A DNA stretch of 64,000 nt from Victivallales bacterium (GCA_017535315.1 JAFXUD010000010.1:19934-83933); one strand, 5' to 3'; counted from the stretch's first letter, positions 8,939 to 18,543 are shown. Translations and numbers: made by a program. The notes: a model not told the origin generated them from the letters alone.

Positions 8939-10207
8939 TCAACCGTTTTGCAATACCCTGCTCAAAATGGTGTCTATGGCTTTGTTCACATCACCAGCGC
9001 CAATGACGGCAAGCACAGCAGGTGGTTGCCAGTGCGGAAGAGCCGCCTCCGCGATGGCCTCTGGGGTGTTCGGGAGGCACTGGCATGGGGCAGTGATTTT
9101 GGCGGCGATGGTGTGTATGTCCGCCGTGTAGCCATCGGTGCGCCACGCGCCGAAGGGCTCTACAAGTCCGCACCAATCGACGGTTGAAAGTAACTCCGCG
9201 AAGCGGTCACCATAGCGTTCGACACGCTCCATGCGGTGCGGCTGGAAAACCACCAACAAACGGTGCGCAGGATAGGCCTCGCGCAGGGCATCCAGCGTTG
9301 CCTTCAGTTCTGCAGGGTGATGGGCGTAGTCCTCCAGCAGCACCAGCTTGCCGTCGTCGCTATGATAGCGTATGCTCATGCGCCGCGCCACGCCTGGGAA
9401 GGTGATGATAGCACAACGCGCCTGAGCCTCATCGACGCCCAGCATTGTTGCTGCGCATACAGCCATGGCGGCATTAATGCGCACATGCCATCCAGGGAGG
9501 GGCATCTCGCCATCAAGAGGCGTATCCAGCAGCGTGCAACGCTTCCAGCCGCCAAACAGCGCCTCTGTATGAGGAGCGCGCCAGGCAAGCACCTGTCGAG
9601 CGGAGAATGCCAGCTCTAGAAAGCTGCGTTCAAGACCGCGCGTACCGCCCGCACTCCAGCAGTGGTCGTCGTCGATGTTCAGGATAACAGCGAGGGTTGC
9701 AGGGAATCCAGCTTGGCTGCCGTCGCTTTCGTCCGTTTCCGAGACGAAGATAGTGCCATCGCCAGCAGCGGCAGAACGTTCCCACCCGTTCACCTTGCCA
9801 CCAACCATATAGCCTGGCTTTAGGCCGCAGGTTTTCAGGATATGGACCAGCATGGCACTGGTACTGGTTTTGCCATGGGAACCTGAAACCGCCACACGCA
9901 CAGGAAAATGCAACGCCAGCAGGTTGAGGTAATCGCCACGACGCAACTGACGTATGCCCAGGCGTTTCGCCTCCAGACGCTCCGGGTCGTTTTCAGGCAC
10001 AGCAGAGGAATAAACCAGCAACTCCGCGTCCTGCAATAGCGCGGGATCGTGGCCGACGCAAAGCGGCACGCCACGTGCGCGTAGCGTCTCTAGCATGGCG
10101 GAATCCGCCACGTCGCTGCCCGTGACTTGATAACCTAAATCCAGTGCAATGTGCGCAAGTCCGCACATTCCGACGCCACCCGCGCCTGTGAAGTGTATTC
10201 GTTTCAT
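8939..10207 (-). CDS. murC: UDP-N-acetylmuramate--L-alanine ligase
   Basis: A 422-residue Mur ligase that adds L-Ala to UDP-MurNAc in cytoplasmic peptidoglycan synthesis. The N-terminal Rossmann domain carries FTGAGGVGMCGLA. The ATPase P-loop is GSHGKTST (about 109-116). The Mg/ATP residues in ETDESDGS and NIDDDH follow. The C-terminal domain has the MurC-type EDYAHHPAE and VFQPHRMERV blocks and ends with VIGAGDVNKA. Mpl is less likely because the central NLEFDH-type motif is absent. It is somewhat shorter than typical MurC (~460). It stands alone, away from any division/cell-wall cluster. No Shine-Dalgarno is visible; the start abuts the TAGGGATTA-rich repeat. Confidence 0.93.
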   Translation of the reverse strand: MKRIHFTGAGGVGMCGLAHIALDLGYQVTGSDVADSAMLETLRARGVPLCVGHDPALLQDAELLVYSSAVPENDPERLEAKRLGIRQLRRGDYLNLLALHFPVRVAVSGSHGKTSTSAMLVHILKTCGLKPGYMVGGKVNGWERSAAAGDGTIFVSETDESDGSQAGFPATLAVILNIDDDHCWSAGGTRGLERSFLELAFSARQVLAWRAPHTEALFGGWKRCTLLDTPLDGEMPLPGWHVRINAAMAVCAATMLGVDEAQARCAIITFPGVARRMSIRYHSDDGKLVLLEDYAHHPAELKATLDALREAYPAHRLLVVFQPHRMERVERYGDRFAELLSTVDWCGLVEPFGAWRTDGYTADIHTIAAKITAPCQCLPNTPEAIAEAALPHWQPPAVLAVIGAGDVNKAIDTILSRVLQNG

Positions 10208-10344
10208 ATAGGGATTAGGAATTAGGGGATAGGGACTAGGGTCAGGGGATAGGGATTTAGGGCCAGAAATAGGGATTAGAGGGCTAGAGATGTTTTATAG
10301 CTAACTAATCCCTAAATCCCTAATCCCTAACCCCTAATCCCTAC
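10208..10344. repeat. Telomere-like TAGGGATTA inverted repeat
   Basis: The left half (10208-10284) repeats G-rich words of the type TAGGGATTAGGAATTAGGGG. After an AT-rich turn (TTTTATAGCTAACTAA) the right half (10304-10344) gives the complement, ATCCCTAAATCCCTAATCCC and on. The whole 137-bp gap between murC and the next gene is thus a large imperfect palindrome of 7-9-nt words. It could form a long hairpin or, on the plus strand, a G-quadruplex. A short CCCCTAACCCCTAACC tract recurs at 13836-13851 downstream of the next gene. Confidence 0.85.
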
Positions 10345-13300
10345 TGCAGTTGAGCAATGGCCTTGGCGAGTTTGGCACGGTGCGCCTCCATCGGGGCAGG
10401 CGAGCCTGTGAAGTTGATGGGAGAGGTCGTGACATCCGCTGGTACCTTGAGCAATGCCTCGCACTCAGCGCGCTTGGCATCGGAGAGTTTGTCGCCTTTT
10501 GCAGTAAGGAGCTTCTTAAGCATCGCAAAGTACTCGTAGTCCTCGATGCCGTCACGCAGCATCTCCAGGCGGATGCACCCCACGGGAGGCTCGTCCACAA
10601 ATGCCTCCGCTGTACCATCGGCGATGCTTTCGGGCGGATATACAAAGCGTCCGTCGCCGTTGCCCCAAGGCTTCTTGGTACCCTTGGGAGTGTCGTAGCC
10701 AGAGACCCAGCTCATCGGGTCGAGATAGGGGTTTTGAAGGGAATCAGGGTAGGCGCAGGGACTCGTCCAGTGGTTGGTCGCCCAGATGAGGATGCCATCG
10801 ATGTTGAGGTCCCAGGTCTGCCAAAGCCAGACACGCATCTCGGTGCCAGGGTGGTCGATAAAAAGCGTCGCATAGGGAGCCTTGGGGCCTGTGCAAACAT
10901 ACCACCAGTACTGCTCGCCAGCGGCGTGGCGGCTCTCCACGTCCTCGCGCAGGACATGCGCACTGCCAGGACACCAGAGGTTGGGGCCGCCGATGAGTTC
11001 GGGCTCCACCTGCTCCGTCAACATGCGGCGAATGTTGGGAGCGTACTTCTTCAGCTTGCTGAAGCCGTTCATCACGAATTCGTAGTCCTTCGGGTCGGGT
11101 TCGTCAAACCAATAGACATACGACTTGTCCAACCAGCCCTTTTCGCGGAGGTGCTTTTCGATTTCGCCGAAGTAGAGCGGCATCAGGTGATCGTATTCAG
11201 GGGTGTTTTCAGCAAAGCCGAAGAGGGTTGGTTCGCGGCGGGCGTGGAAGGTGCCGCTGCCCAGGCCGTTCACAGGCATTCTGAGGGTGTTGGCGTGGTA
11301 TTTTGCGAATGCCTCCTCCACGTAGGCATCCCACTTTTCCCAATTGAACTCCAGCTTGAGTTCGTCGGGGTTGCACTTCCGCATCGAGATGGGGGCGATT
11401 ACCACCTTGCCCGTGGCGGCTTCCTTCAGCGTGAAGTCGGCGGCGGTCAGCGTGCCGACGGGGGAGCCGTTTTCGCGCCAGCGCGTCGCGCGCAGAGTGA
11501 CGCGAATGGATTTAGCACCTGGCTTAAAATCCTTAATCGTCAGCTTTTGGGTCTTCCAGGTGCCATCCCCCTTGAGAACGAAATCCTTGTTGCAGCCGCT
11601 CATCCATTTGCCGTTTTCATCGTGGCTCATGAAGGTAATCTGCGCCTCGCCCTCCGTTTTGTACGGGAACTCGCACTCAAAGCCTCCTTCGGGGATGGGA
11701 ATCAGATCGGCATAGTCGGATGCGACGTTCTTGGTCGTGGAGGTGTCTTCGATGGTGATGGCGTTGCTGCCTTTTGCGGGGGTGTCAGCTAGGTACGTGC
11801 AGTTGCTCCACTTGGCGTTGTTGCCGACGAGCTTCACCTCGTAACGCGACAGCTGGCCTGGATCATAGATGCTGATATGGTGCTTGGAAAGCTCCGCCAT
11901 ATACATCTCCCACAGCTTGTGCTTCTGCTCGAAGGTCTTCGCCTTGTGGTAGGTGGCAGCGTTCCAGACACCGAAGCCGAACGCGGTCTCGCAGGACATC
12001 ACATCAGGCATAGTGAAATCGAACACTTCCACCGTCATTGGCACGGAGGCCTTCCAGCCTGCATCGTCACTGACGGTAATGGTGCCCTTGTAAAGCCCTG
12101 CCTTTGCATCCTTTGGCACATTCACGCGAATCCAGACGGGCTGGTTGAAATTGGCGGGAATCTCCAACCCCTCAGGCTTGATAGGCGGCAGCGCGTCGGG
12201 CCACAAGCCAAGGATACCCGTGCTGTCTGTCTTGACCTTGACATCGTGGTAATAGACCTTCAGCACATCGACGGCAGAAGCGGGAATGACCTTGCCGCCA
12301 AAGAATCCGCTCTTCAAGTCGGAGACGCTAATCTTCACGCCCTTCAACGTCTTCTTCGGCGTAATGACAAGCTGCGCCGCCTCGGCCTCGTTGCGCGCAG
12401 CAGAGATGGCAAGAGCCTTGCCCTTGGCCGCAGGCAACTTGCGGTTGACGGATATCTTCCAGCCCGAAGAGGCCCACCAGATGGCGTTCTCCCCATCCGC
12501 CAATATCTCGCCATAGTTGATGCTGTAGAATTCGGGCACGTTTATCTCCGTGGAAATGCGGTACTTGGAATCACCGCCAAGAGCTGCCTGAATTTGCCAC
12601 GCCCCCGTGTCGGGAACCTCGTAGGTGATAGCGATGCGCTGTGTCTCGCCCGCCTTGAGCGTCACAGGTGTACCTTGAAACACAACGGGCTGCTTGTTGA
12701 CCTGCGACAAGGATGCGCTGGGCTGGAAGCTCTTGACTTGCGCGGCGTTGTTCTTCACGTTCACCACAATGACGTTGTTGCCGCCAGGCAAGGCATCCCC
12801 CATGCTCTCAATAGCCACCTGTACGTCATCCTCGCGATCAAGAATCTGCACAAAGCGTGTGGTGCCCTTGATTTCGGTGGGCGTGCCAGATAGGCTCGCC
12901 TTGTAGGTGAGGAGGCTGATCTGGAATGCGCCTGGATCGGAGTCCTTGGAGCCCGTCTTCTGGCTGGCCTCGCCCGCCAGGCAGAGGTAGATGGTGTCGG
13001 CGGGATAGAGCGATTGCGGCAGAGAAACATCAAAGGAGCCCATGCCGCTTTGGGAGCCGACCTCAACCCAGTTCTGGTTGTCCTTGCTGGCCTGCACCTT
13101 CAGCGTGCCGCCCGCATAGTAGTTGACGGTGGCAACGACTTTGCCGCTCAATTGCTGGCGGCCATTCACGTTGAACTTATAGACCACCTTCGTGCCCTTG
13201 CCGAAGACCCAGCGGTGCGTGTTGAAGTCTGCGGAGTTGAAGACAAGCGGACGCGCAAACGTGCGCCCCATGTCATCGAAAGAGTGCGTGAAGCTGTATT

Positions 13301-13811
13301 CGTTGATGGAGATTTTCTCGCCTTCGCCCAGCTCAATCCCATCCGCTTTCGCAAAGATGGGATGGACAGGCAATATCTTCAGGTTGGCGTACTGGATGGT
13401 CGCTTTCGCATGCCACTGCCCCATGCGGACGCACGGTGCCTCCTTGGTCGGAGCTGCAAAGACGTTCTTATAGAGCCGCCACTGCGGACCAGGCAGTTTG
13501 ATATCGACGTTGCAGCAGACGGGGCCTGTCACGCCGCACCCGCCACTTGAATGGCTGCTTTTCATCAGGAACTCCACCATATACGCCTCGCCCGCCTTCA
13601 CATCAATAGGATTGGAGAGCCAGTAGGTGCAGTCATCGCCTGTGCCCGTGACATAGATGGTGCCGTCAGGGTTGGTGCCACCCGCGCCCGTCAGCTTCCA
13701 CCCCTTGAAACACTCCCCATCAATGACGGGGTTCTCAATGATGCGCCCCTGCTGGGCAAAAGATGTGATGGCAAAAAATGCCAATATGCACAGTGTAATT
13801 GCTTTCTTCAT
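10341..13811 (-). CDS. Large secreted DUF4091 (GH123-like) carbohydrate-active protein, paralogue 1
   Basis: An 1156-residue exported protein with a signal peptide ending SFAQQ at about residue 20. Next comes a CBM-like beta-sandwich ('GWKLTGAGGTNPDG...YWLSNP'), a second beta domain with 'GGTLKVQASKDNQNWVEV' (discoidin-like), Ig-like segments, and then a catalytic-type barrel. The barrel holds YVYWFDEPDPKDYEF, the Asp-Glu pair expected for the substrate-assisted mechanism of GH123 and relatives. The C-terminus has IRLEMLRDGIEDYEYFAMLKKL, the DUF4091 signature. The likely role is hydrolysis of an acetamido-sugar or related host or plant glycan in the periplasm or at the surface; the substrate is unproved. 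AAAGGA precedes the ATG. It lies directly downstream of its tandem paralogue. Confidence 0.85.
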   Translation of the reverse strand: MKKAITLCILAFFAITSFAQQGRIIENPVIDGECFKGWKLTGAGGTNPDGTIYVTGTGDDCTYWLSNPIDVKAGEAYMVEFLMKSSHSSGGCGVTGPVCCNVDIKLPGPQWRLYKNVFAAPTKEAPCVRMGQWHAKATIQYANLKILPVHPIFAKADGIELGEGEKISINEYSFTHSFDDMGRTFARPLVFNSADFNTHRWVFGKGTKVVYKFNVNGRQQLSGKVVATVNYYAGGTLKVQASKDNQNWVEVGSQSGMGSFDVSLPQSLYPADTIYLCLAGEASQKTGSKDSDPGAFQISLLTYKASLSGTPTEIKGTTRFVQILDREDDVQVAIESMGDALPGGNNVIVVNVKNNAAQVKSFQPSASLSQVNKQPVVFQGTPVTLKAGETQRIAITYEVPDTGAWQIQAALGGDSKYRISTEINVPEFYSINYGEILADGENAIWWASSGWKISVNRKLPAAKGKALAISAARNEAEAAQLVITPKKTLKGVKISVSDLKSGFFGGKVIPASAVDVLKVYYHDVKVKTDSTGILGLWPDALPPIKPEGLEIPANFNQPVWIRVNVPKDAKAGLYKGTITVSDDAGWKASVPMTVEVFDFTMPDVMSCETAFGFGVWNAATYHKAKTFEQKHKLWEMYMAELSKHHISIYDPGQLSRYEVKLVGNNAKWSNCTYLADTPAKGSNAITIEDTSTTKNVASDYADLIPIPEGGFECEFPYKTEGEAQITFMSHDENGKWMSGCNKDFVLKGDGTWKTQKLTIKDFKPGAKSIRVTLRATRWRENGSPVGTLTAADFTLKEAATGKVVIAPISMRKCNPDELKLEFNWEKWDAYVEEAFAKYHANTLRMPVNGLGSGTFHARREPTLFGFAENTPEYDHLMPLYFGEIEKHLREKGWLDKSYVYWFDEPDPKDYEFVMNGFSKLKKYAPNIRRMLTEQVEPELIGGPNLWCPGSAHVLREDVESRHAAGEQYWWYVCTGPKAPYATLFIDHPGTEMRVWLWQTWDLNIDGILIWATNHWTSPCAYPDSLQNPYLDPMSWVSGYDTPKGTKKPWGNGDGRFVYPPESIADGTAEAFVDEPPVGCIRLEMLRDGIEDYEYFAMLKKLLTAKGDKLSDAKRAECEALLKVPADVTTSPINFTGSPAPMEAHRAKLAKAIAQLQ

Positions 13812-13854
13812 GGTTGTTTTCCTTTATTAATTTCCCCTAACCCCTAACCACTAA

Positions 13855-16800
13855 TCACTTCAGCGAAGCAATGGCCCTAGCGAGCTTCTCGCGGTGGGCC
13901 TCGACGGGTGCGGGGGAAGCGGTGTAGCTGGTGAGCGATTCGCTGACATCATCTGGCACCTTGAGCAGAGCCTCGTATTCGGCACGCTTCGCGGCGGGGA
14001 GCTTGTCGCCCTTGGCGGCAAGAAGCTTCTTCAGCATGACGAAGTACTCGTAGTCTTCAATGCCGTCGCGGAACATCTCCAGGCGGTAGCAACCGACGGG
14101 GTCGTCAGCGACGAAGCCCGCCTGGGTGCCGTCGGCAGCGGCCTCAGGTGGGTAGATGAAGCGACCGTCGCCATTACCGAAGGGCTGGCGAGTACCAGGT
14201 GTCAGGTGGGCACCAGAGACCCAACCCATCGTGTCGAGGTAGGGGTTCTGGAGAGAATTGGGGTACGCCTGCGCGCTGGTCCAGTAGTTGCTCGCCCAGA
14301 TGAGCACGCCCTGCACGTTGTAGTCCCAGGTCTGCCAAAGCCACACGCGCATATCGGTGCCTGGGTGGTCGATGAAGAGCCCCGTGTAGGGGGCACGGCA
14401 GGCAGTGGAGATGTACCACCAGTACTGGTCGCCATCCGCCTGGCGCGTTTCAACCGCCTGGCGCGTAGTGCGATTCTTGTGGGGGCACCAAAGGTTGGGG
14501 CCGCCGATGAGTTCTGGCTCCACCTGCTCCGTCAGGAGGCGGCGGATGCCTGGGCAGTATTCTTTCAGCTTGCGGAAGCCGTTCATCACAAACTCATAGT
14601 CCTTCGGATCGGGCTCGTCGAACCAGTAGATATATGCCTTGTCCAGCCACCCCTTTTCGCGGAGGTGCTTTTCGATTTCGCCCAAATAGAGGGGCATCAG
14701 GTGGGCGTATTCAGGCGTGCCCTCCTGGAAACCGAAGAGGGCAGGCGCGCGGCGGGTGCGGAAGTTGCCGCTGCCAAGGCCGCCCACGGGGACGCGGATG
14801 GTCGTGGCGTGGTACTTCGTGATGGCCTCCTCCACATAGCGATCCCACCCGCTCCAGTCGAACTCCAGCTTCAGCTCCTTGACATCGGTCTTCTGCATGG
14901 ACGAACTGTCGATTAGCACCTTGCCCGTCGCCTTCTCCTTGACGCAGAGGTCGGTCACGGTCATCTCGCCCGTGTTGGAGCCGTCTTTCGTGTATAAATG
15001 CGGCAGGAACGCGACAAGAAAGTACTTGGCGCCTGGCTTGAAGCCATTCACCGTCACCGTCTGCGTCTGCCAGTTGGTGTCACCTTTCAGGCGGGTATCC
15101 TGGTTGCAGCCAGGCATCCACTTTTCCGTGTCGTCAAAGGAGCGGACAATGAAGATCGCCTGCCCTGGCTGCGCCAACTTGAAGCGGAAAGAACACTCCA
15201 GCCCCCCCGCGGGAACTGGAACCAGCTCCTGGTAGTTCGCGGAGATGTTTGAGGTCTTGGAATCGTCCTTTATGAGCATGGCGTTGCTGCCTGCCGTTGG
15301 CATGTCCGCCAGGAAGGTGCAGTCGTTCCAAAGAGGCTTCTTGTCGCCGACCACCTTTGCCTTGAAGGGTGAGAGCTGGCCTGGGTCGTAGATGCTCACA
15401 TGGTGCTTGGCAAGCTCCGCCATGTACTTCTCCCAAAGCAGGTGCTTCTGCTCAAAGGTCGTGGCCTTATGGTATCTGGCAGCAAGCCCCACGTTGAAGC
15501 CGAAGGCGGGCTGACAGGTCATCGTGTCGGGCAGCGTAAAGCCGTACACCTCCACTTTCAACGGGACACTCGCCTTCCAGCCAGAGGCGTCGCTCACCGT
15601 GATGATGCCGCTGTAGAAGCCTGGCTTCGCCTCCTTTGGTACATTCACGCGGATCCAGACAGGCTGGTTGAAGTTGGCGGGGACCTCCATTCCCTCGGGC
15701 TTGATGGGTGGCAGTGCGTCTGGCCACAGGCCAAGGATGCCCGTGTTGTCCGTCTTGATTTCGACATTGTGGTAATAGACCTTGAGCACATCAACAGAAG
15801 AGGCGGGTATTGTTGTGCCAGTTTCGCCGCTCAAATCAGAAACGCTGACCTTCACGCCCTTCAACGCCTTCTTGGGCGTGATGACGAGCTGCGCCGCCTC
15901 TGCCTCGTTGCGTGCCGCACTGATGAAAAGTGCCTTGCCCTTGACTGCTGGCAGCTTGCGGTTGACGGATATCTTCCAGCCTGAGGAAGCCCACCAGAGG
16001 GCGTTGTCTCCCTCCGAAAGTATCTCGCCGTAGTTGATGCTGTAGAAGTCAGGCACCACTACGTCGGTGGAAATGCGGTATTTGCTGTCGCCGCCTAAAG
16101 TCACCTGGATGTTCCACGCCCCCGCATCCAACAGCTCGTATGGCACGGTGAACACCTGCGTTGCACCCGTTGCAATGGTGGCCGTTTTTGCCTCGAATGT
16201 TGTGGATTCCTCCTTGGCGTTGCGCAGGATGACGGCGGGTTTGAGTGTGCGCGCCTTCTGTAAGGTGTTGGTCACGCTGAACTGGACGACGTTGTTTCCG
16301 CCAGGCAGGACATCGCCATAGCCTTCCAGAACAACCTTCAAGGCATCGTCACGCTCCAGTACCTGCACAAAGCGCGTGTTTCCACGAACGCCAGTCGGCG
16401 AGCCCGACAGCGTGGCCTTATAGGTAAGTATGTTGATCTGGAAGGCCCCAGGGTCCGAATCCTTCGCCCCAGTCTTCTGGCTGGCTTCACCCGACAGCCT
16501 GAGGTAAAGAGTGTCCGCGGGGAAAAGCGTCTTTGGCAGTTCGGCTTTCACAGAGCCCATGCTGCTCTGCTCGGCAAGCTCAACCCAGTTCTGGTTGTCC
16601 CTGCTGGCGGCAATCTTTAGTGTGCCGCCAGCATAGTAGTTGACGACGGCGGAAAAAACACCGCTCAACTGCTGTTTTCCGTTGATGTTAAACTTGTAAA
16701 CGACCTGTGAACCCTTGCCAAAAACCCAGCGGTTTGAATTGAAGGTGGCGGAATTGAAAATGAGCGGACGCGAGAAGTTGCGCCCCATCTCGGAGAAACT

Positions 16801-17340
16801 CGGCATGAAAATGTATTCGTTCTCAATGATGTTTTCGCCGTCGCCCAGTTCGATGCCCTCATATTTGTTGTACAAAGGAAAAACGGGCACCACCCGCAGG
16901 TTGGCGTACTGGATGCTGGCCTTTGCATGCCACTGCCCCAAACGCACGGCTGGCTGCTCTTCCGACGTAGGTGCCGCAAAGATGTTCTTGTAGAGATGCC
17001 ACTCGGGCCCAGGCAAGGGGACATCGACATTGCAGCTGACGGGGCCTGTCACGCAACATCCGCCGCTGCTTTCATCGCTCTTGCAAAGAAACTGCACCAT
17101 ATAGGCCTCGCCACCCTTCAGCTGCGTCAACGGCTTGGAGAGCCAGTAGGTGCAGTCGTTGCCGTTTCCCGTAACGCTGATGGTGCCGTCGGGGTTGATT
17201 TTGCCCGCGCCTGTCAGCGTCCACCCCTGGAAACATTCCGCATCAATGACGGGGCTCTCGACACCCCGTCCCTGCTGGGCAACGGTCATCATAGCTGTAA
17301 ATATCAGTGTTAGCAGAAGCAGCATAAATGTTTTTTTCAT
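13855..17340 (-). CDS. Large secreted DUF4091 (GH123-like) carbohydrate-active protein, paralogue 2
   Basis: I set the start at the ATG at 17340 (1161 residues). There AAGGAT is followed by MKKTFMLLLLTLIFTAMMTVAQ, a clear signal peptide. The frame stays open upstream but that part overlaps the lactonase gene. Domain order matches the downstream paralogue throughout: the CBM-like 'GWTLTGAGKINPDG', 'GGTLKIAASRDNQNWVEL', Ig-like parts, AYIYWFDEPDPKDYEF with the Asp-Glu pair, and a DUF4091 end (YRLEMFRDGIEDYEYFVMLKKL). The two genes are adjacent on the same strand 43 bp apart, a tandem duplication that has diverged mostly in the region around residues 690-860. nagB nearby fits an amino-sugar diet but is not evidence of substrate. 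Confidence 0.85.
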   Translation of the reverse strand: MKKTFMLLLLTLIFTAMMTVAQQGRGVESPVIDAECFQGWTLTGAGKINPDGTISVTGNGNDCTYWLSKPLTQLKGGEAYMVQFLCKSDESSGGCCVTGPVSCNVDVPLPGPEWHLYKNIFAAPTSEEQPAVRLGQWHAKASIQYANLRVVPVFPLYNKYEGIELGDGENIIENEYIFMPSFSEMGRNFSRPLIFNSATFNSNRWVFGKGSQVVYKFNINGKQQLSGVFSAVVNYYAGGTLKIAASRDNQNWVELAEQSSMGSVKAELPKTLFPADTLYLRLSGEASQKTGAKDSDPGAFQINILTYKATLSGSPTGVRGNTRFVQVLERDDALKVVLEGYGDVLPGGNNVVQFSVTNTLQKARTLKPAVILRNAKEESTTFEAKTATIATGATQVFTVPYELLDAGAWNIQVTLGGDSKYRISTDVVVPDFYSINYGEILSEGDNALWWASSGWKISVNRKLPAVKGKALFISAARNEAEAAQLVITPKKALKGVKVSVSDLSGETGTTIPASSVDVLKVYYHNVEIKTDNTGILGLWPDALPPIKPEGMEVPANFNQPVWIRVNVPKEAKPGFYSGIITVSDASGWKASVPLKVEVYGFTLPDTMTCQPAFGFNVGLAARYHKATTFEQKHLLWEKYMAELAKHHVSIYDPGQLSPFKAKVVGDKKPLWNDCTFLADMPTAGSNAMLIKDDSKTSNISANYQELVPVPAGGLECSFRFKLAQPGQAIFIVRSFDDTEKWMPGCNQDTRLKGDTNWQTQTVTVNGFKPGAKYFLVAFLPHLYTKDGSNTGEMTVTDLCVKEKATGKVLIDSSSMQKTDVKELKLEFDWSGWDRYVEEAITKYHATTIRVPVGGLGSGNFRTRRAPALFGFQEGTPEYAHLMPLYLGEIEKHLREKGWLDKAYIYWFDEPDPKDYEFVMNGFRKLKEYCPGIRRLLTEQVEPELIGGPNLWCPHKNRTTRQAVETRQADGDQYWWYISTACRAPYTGLFIDHPGTDMRVWLWQTWDYNVQGVLIWASNYWTSAQAYPNSLQNPYLDTMGWVSGAHLTPGTRQPFGNGDGRFIYPPEAAADGTQAGFVADDPVGCYRLEMFRDGIEDYEYFVMLKKLLAAKGDKLPAAKRAEYEALLKVPDDVSESLTSYTASPAPVEAHREKLARAIASLK

Positions 17341-17407
17341 GCTAAAATCCTTGTATTTTGGGGTAATTGCAAAAAGTTTCGCATATTTCGACGACGGGCC
17401 GTCGTCA

Positions 17408-18436
17408 CTACGCCCTTTCCACAATGCAGATGGGGCGTGGGATGTCGCGGACGATGTTGCCGTCTGGCGTGAGACGTCCGCTGATGGGGTCATAGCCGTA
17501 GAAATAGACATGGTTGCTCTTTTCGTGACCAATGGCAAACTTGCCGCAACTAGGCAGGAAGTTGAAGTCGCGCGGAAAGCTTCCTGCGCAGAGGGTCAGG
17601 TCGGACTGCCCCAAAATCCCGCCATCAAAGACGCGATAGGTGACGATGCTGTCGTAGCCACGGTTGGAGGCGAGCAGGAACTTCTCGTCAGCCGAGAGGC
17701 GGATGGCCGCCGCGCCATTGAAGTCCTTGTAGGCTTCGGGCAGCATGGGCACCGTCTGGATGATGCCGAATTGGCCATCCTCGTAGGTGAGGGAAGTGAC
17801 GGTGCTTGCCAGTTCGTTGAGCAGATAGGCGCGTTTGCCGTCCTGCATGAAGACCAGGTGGCGCGGACCGCTGCCACCTGGCACGATTTTCGAGCATTTC
17901 ACGCCGTCGCGGTCGATGCCGTCGGCGGTCAGGGGATATGCGAAAATGGCATCGACACCTAGATCGACCACGCAGAGATATTTCTGCTCAGGCGAGATGA
18001 TGGTGAAGTGCGCATGCGCATTCTCCTGCCTGTCGGCGCGAGGGCCGTGTCCAGGGTGCTGTACAAAGAACTCCGCCTCGCCGACGATGCCGTCATGAAG
18101 GGGGTATTGCGCCAAGCGCCCCAACGGATAGTTGGCGGTGAAAATGTGCGTGGCTTCTGGATTGCAGCAGAGATGGCATGCCTGCATTTCAGGCGCTACA
18201 ACCTCGCACAGCTTTTCAAGGCTGTCGTCTGCGTTGATTTTGAAGGAGGCGATGCCGCCGATGCCTTTGGCGGCGATGCTGGTAAACAGGAACTGCTTGT
18301 CAGGCGAAAAGGCGATGTAGTTGGCGTTCGCCACTGGATAGAATCCAGTCTCCACGACATGGTTGTCCTCATAGACATAGCTGTGGATGCCGCCTTCTGG
18401 CGCGCAGGATGCAATGTAGAATGTCTTGCTTTTCAT
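17408..18436 (-). CDS. Lactonase-family seven-bladed propeller (6-phosphogluconolactonase-like)
   Basis: From the ATG at 18436 the protein has 342 residues and starts MKSKTFYIASCAPEGGIHSY. A GTG 54 nt upstream is in frame but less convincing. It follows the Pgl/YkgB lactonase plan: repeated blades with 'S-P-D-x-K-x-L' turns (AFSPDKQFLFT, ISPEQKYLCV, LSADEKFLLASNRG), and the family's conserved GSGPRHLVF and NRGYDSI segments. Such proteins hydrolyse 6-phosphogluconolactone or related lactones, or act in carbohydrate catabolism of unknown type. It is co-directional with the two DUF4091 genes, 67 bp upstream of the second, so it may be in the same transcript. Confidence 0.85.
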   Translation of the reverse strand: MKSKTFYIASCAPEGGIHSYVYEDNHVVETGFYPVANANYIAFSPDKQFLFTSIAAKGIGGIASFKINADDSLEKLCEVVAPEMQACHLCCNPEATHIFTANYPLGRLAQYPLHDGIVGEAEFFVQHPGHGPRADRQENAHAHFTIISPEQKYLCVVDLGVDAIFAYPLTADGIDRDGVKCSKIVPGGSGPRHLVFMQDGKRAYLLNELASTVTSLTYEDGQFGIIQTVPMLPEAYKDFNGAAAIRLSADEKFLLASNRGYDSIVTYRVFDGGILGQSDLTLCAGSFPRDFNFLPSCGKFAIGHEKSNHVYFYGYDPISGRLTPDGNIVRDIPRPICIVERA

Positions 18437-18508
18437 TTTGAATCTCAAATGTAGGAATGATTGTTTTTTTACCGCTATGTTCTTTTCCACTAATATAGCC
18501 GTTTTTTT

Positions 18509-18528
18509 CCATTGGACATGTCAATTGG
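18509..18528. promoter_or_regulatory. Palindromic operator candidate between lactonase and nagB
   Basis: CCATTGGACATGTCAATTGG pairs in 8 of 10 positions around its centre. It lies in the 260-bp divergent region, 73 bp upstream of the lactonase start and 168 bp upstream of nagB, where one regulator could control both genes. Confidence 0.4.
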
Positions 18529-18543
18529 CATAATCTTTGACGT

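Noticed and set aside
10208..10344. Chromosome or plasmid telomere
   Set aside because: Genes continue normally on both sides, so this is an internal repeat.
10350..17313. Long plus-strand frames (for example 10350-11792 and 13894-14916) opposite the DUF4091 genes
   Set aside because: They have no ribosome-binding sites or recognisable domains and mirror the coding strand of two paralogues with signal peptides and conserved blocks.
17341..17538. N-terminal extension of the second DUF4091 protein upstream of 17340
   Set aside because: The extension lacks a ribosome-binding site, overlaps the lactonase gene and would bury the signal peptide; the ATG at 17340 has AAGGAT and a clean signal sequence.
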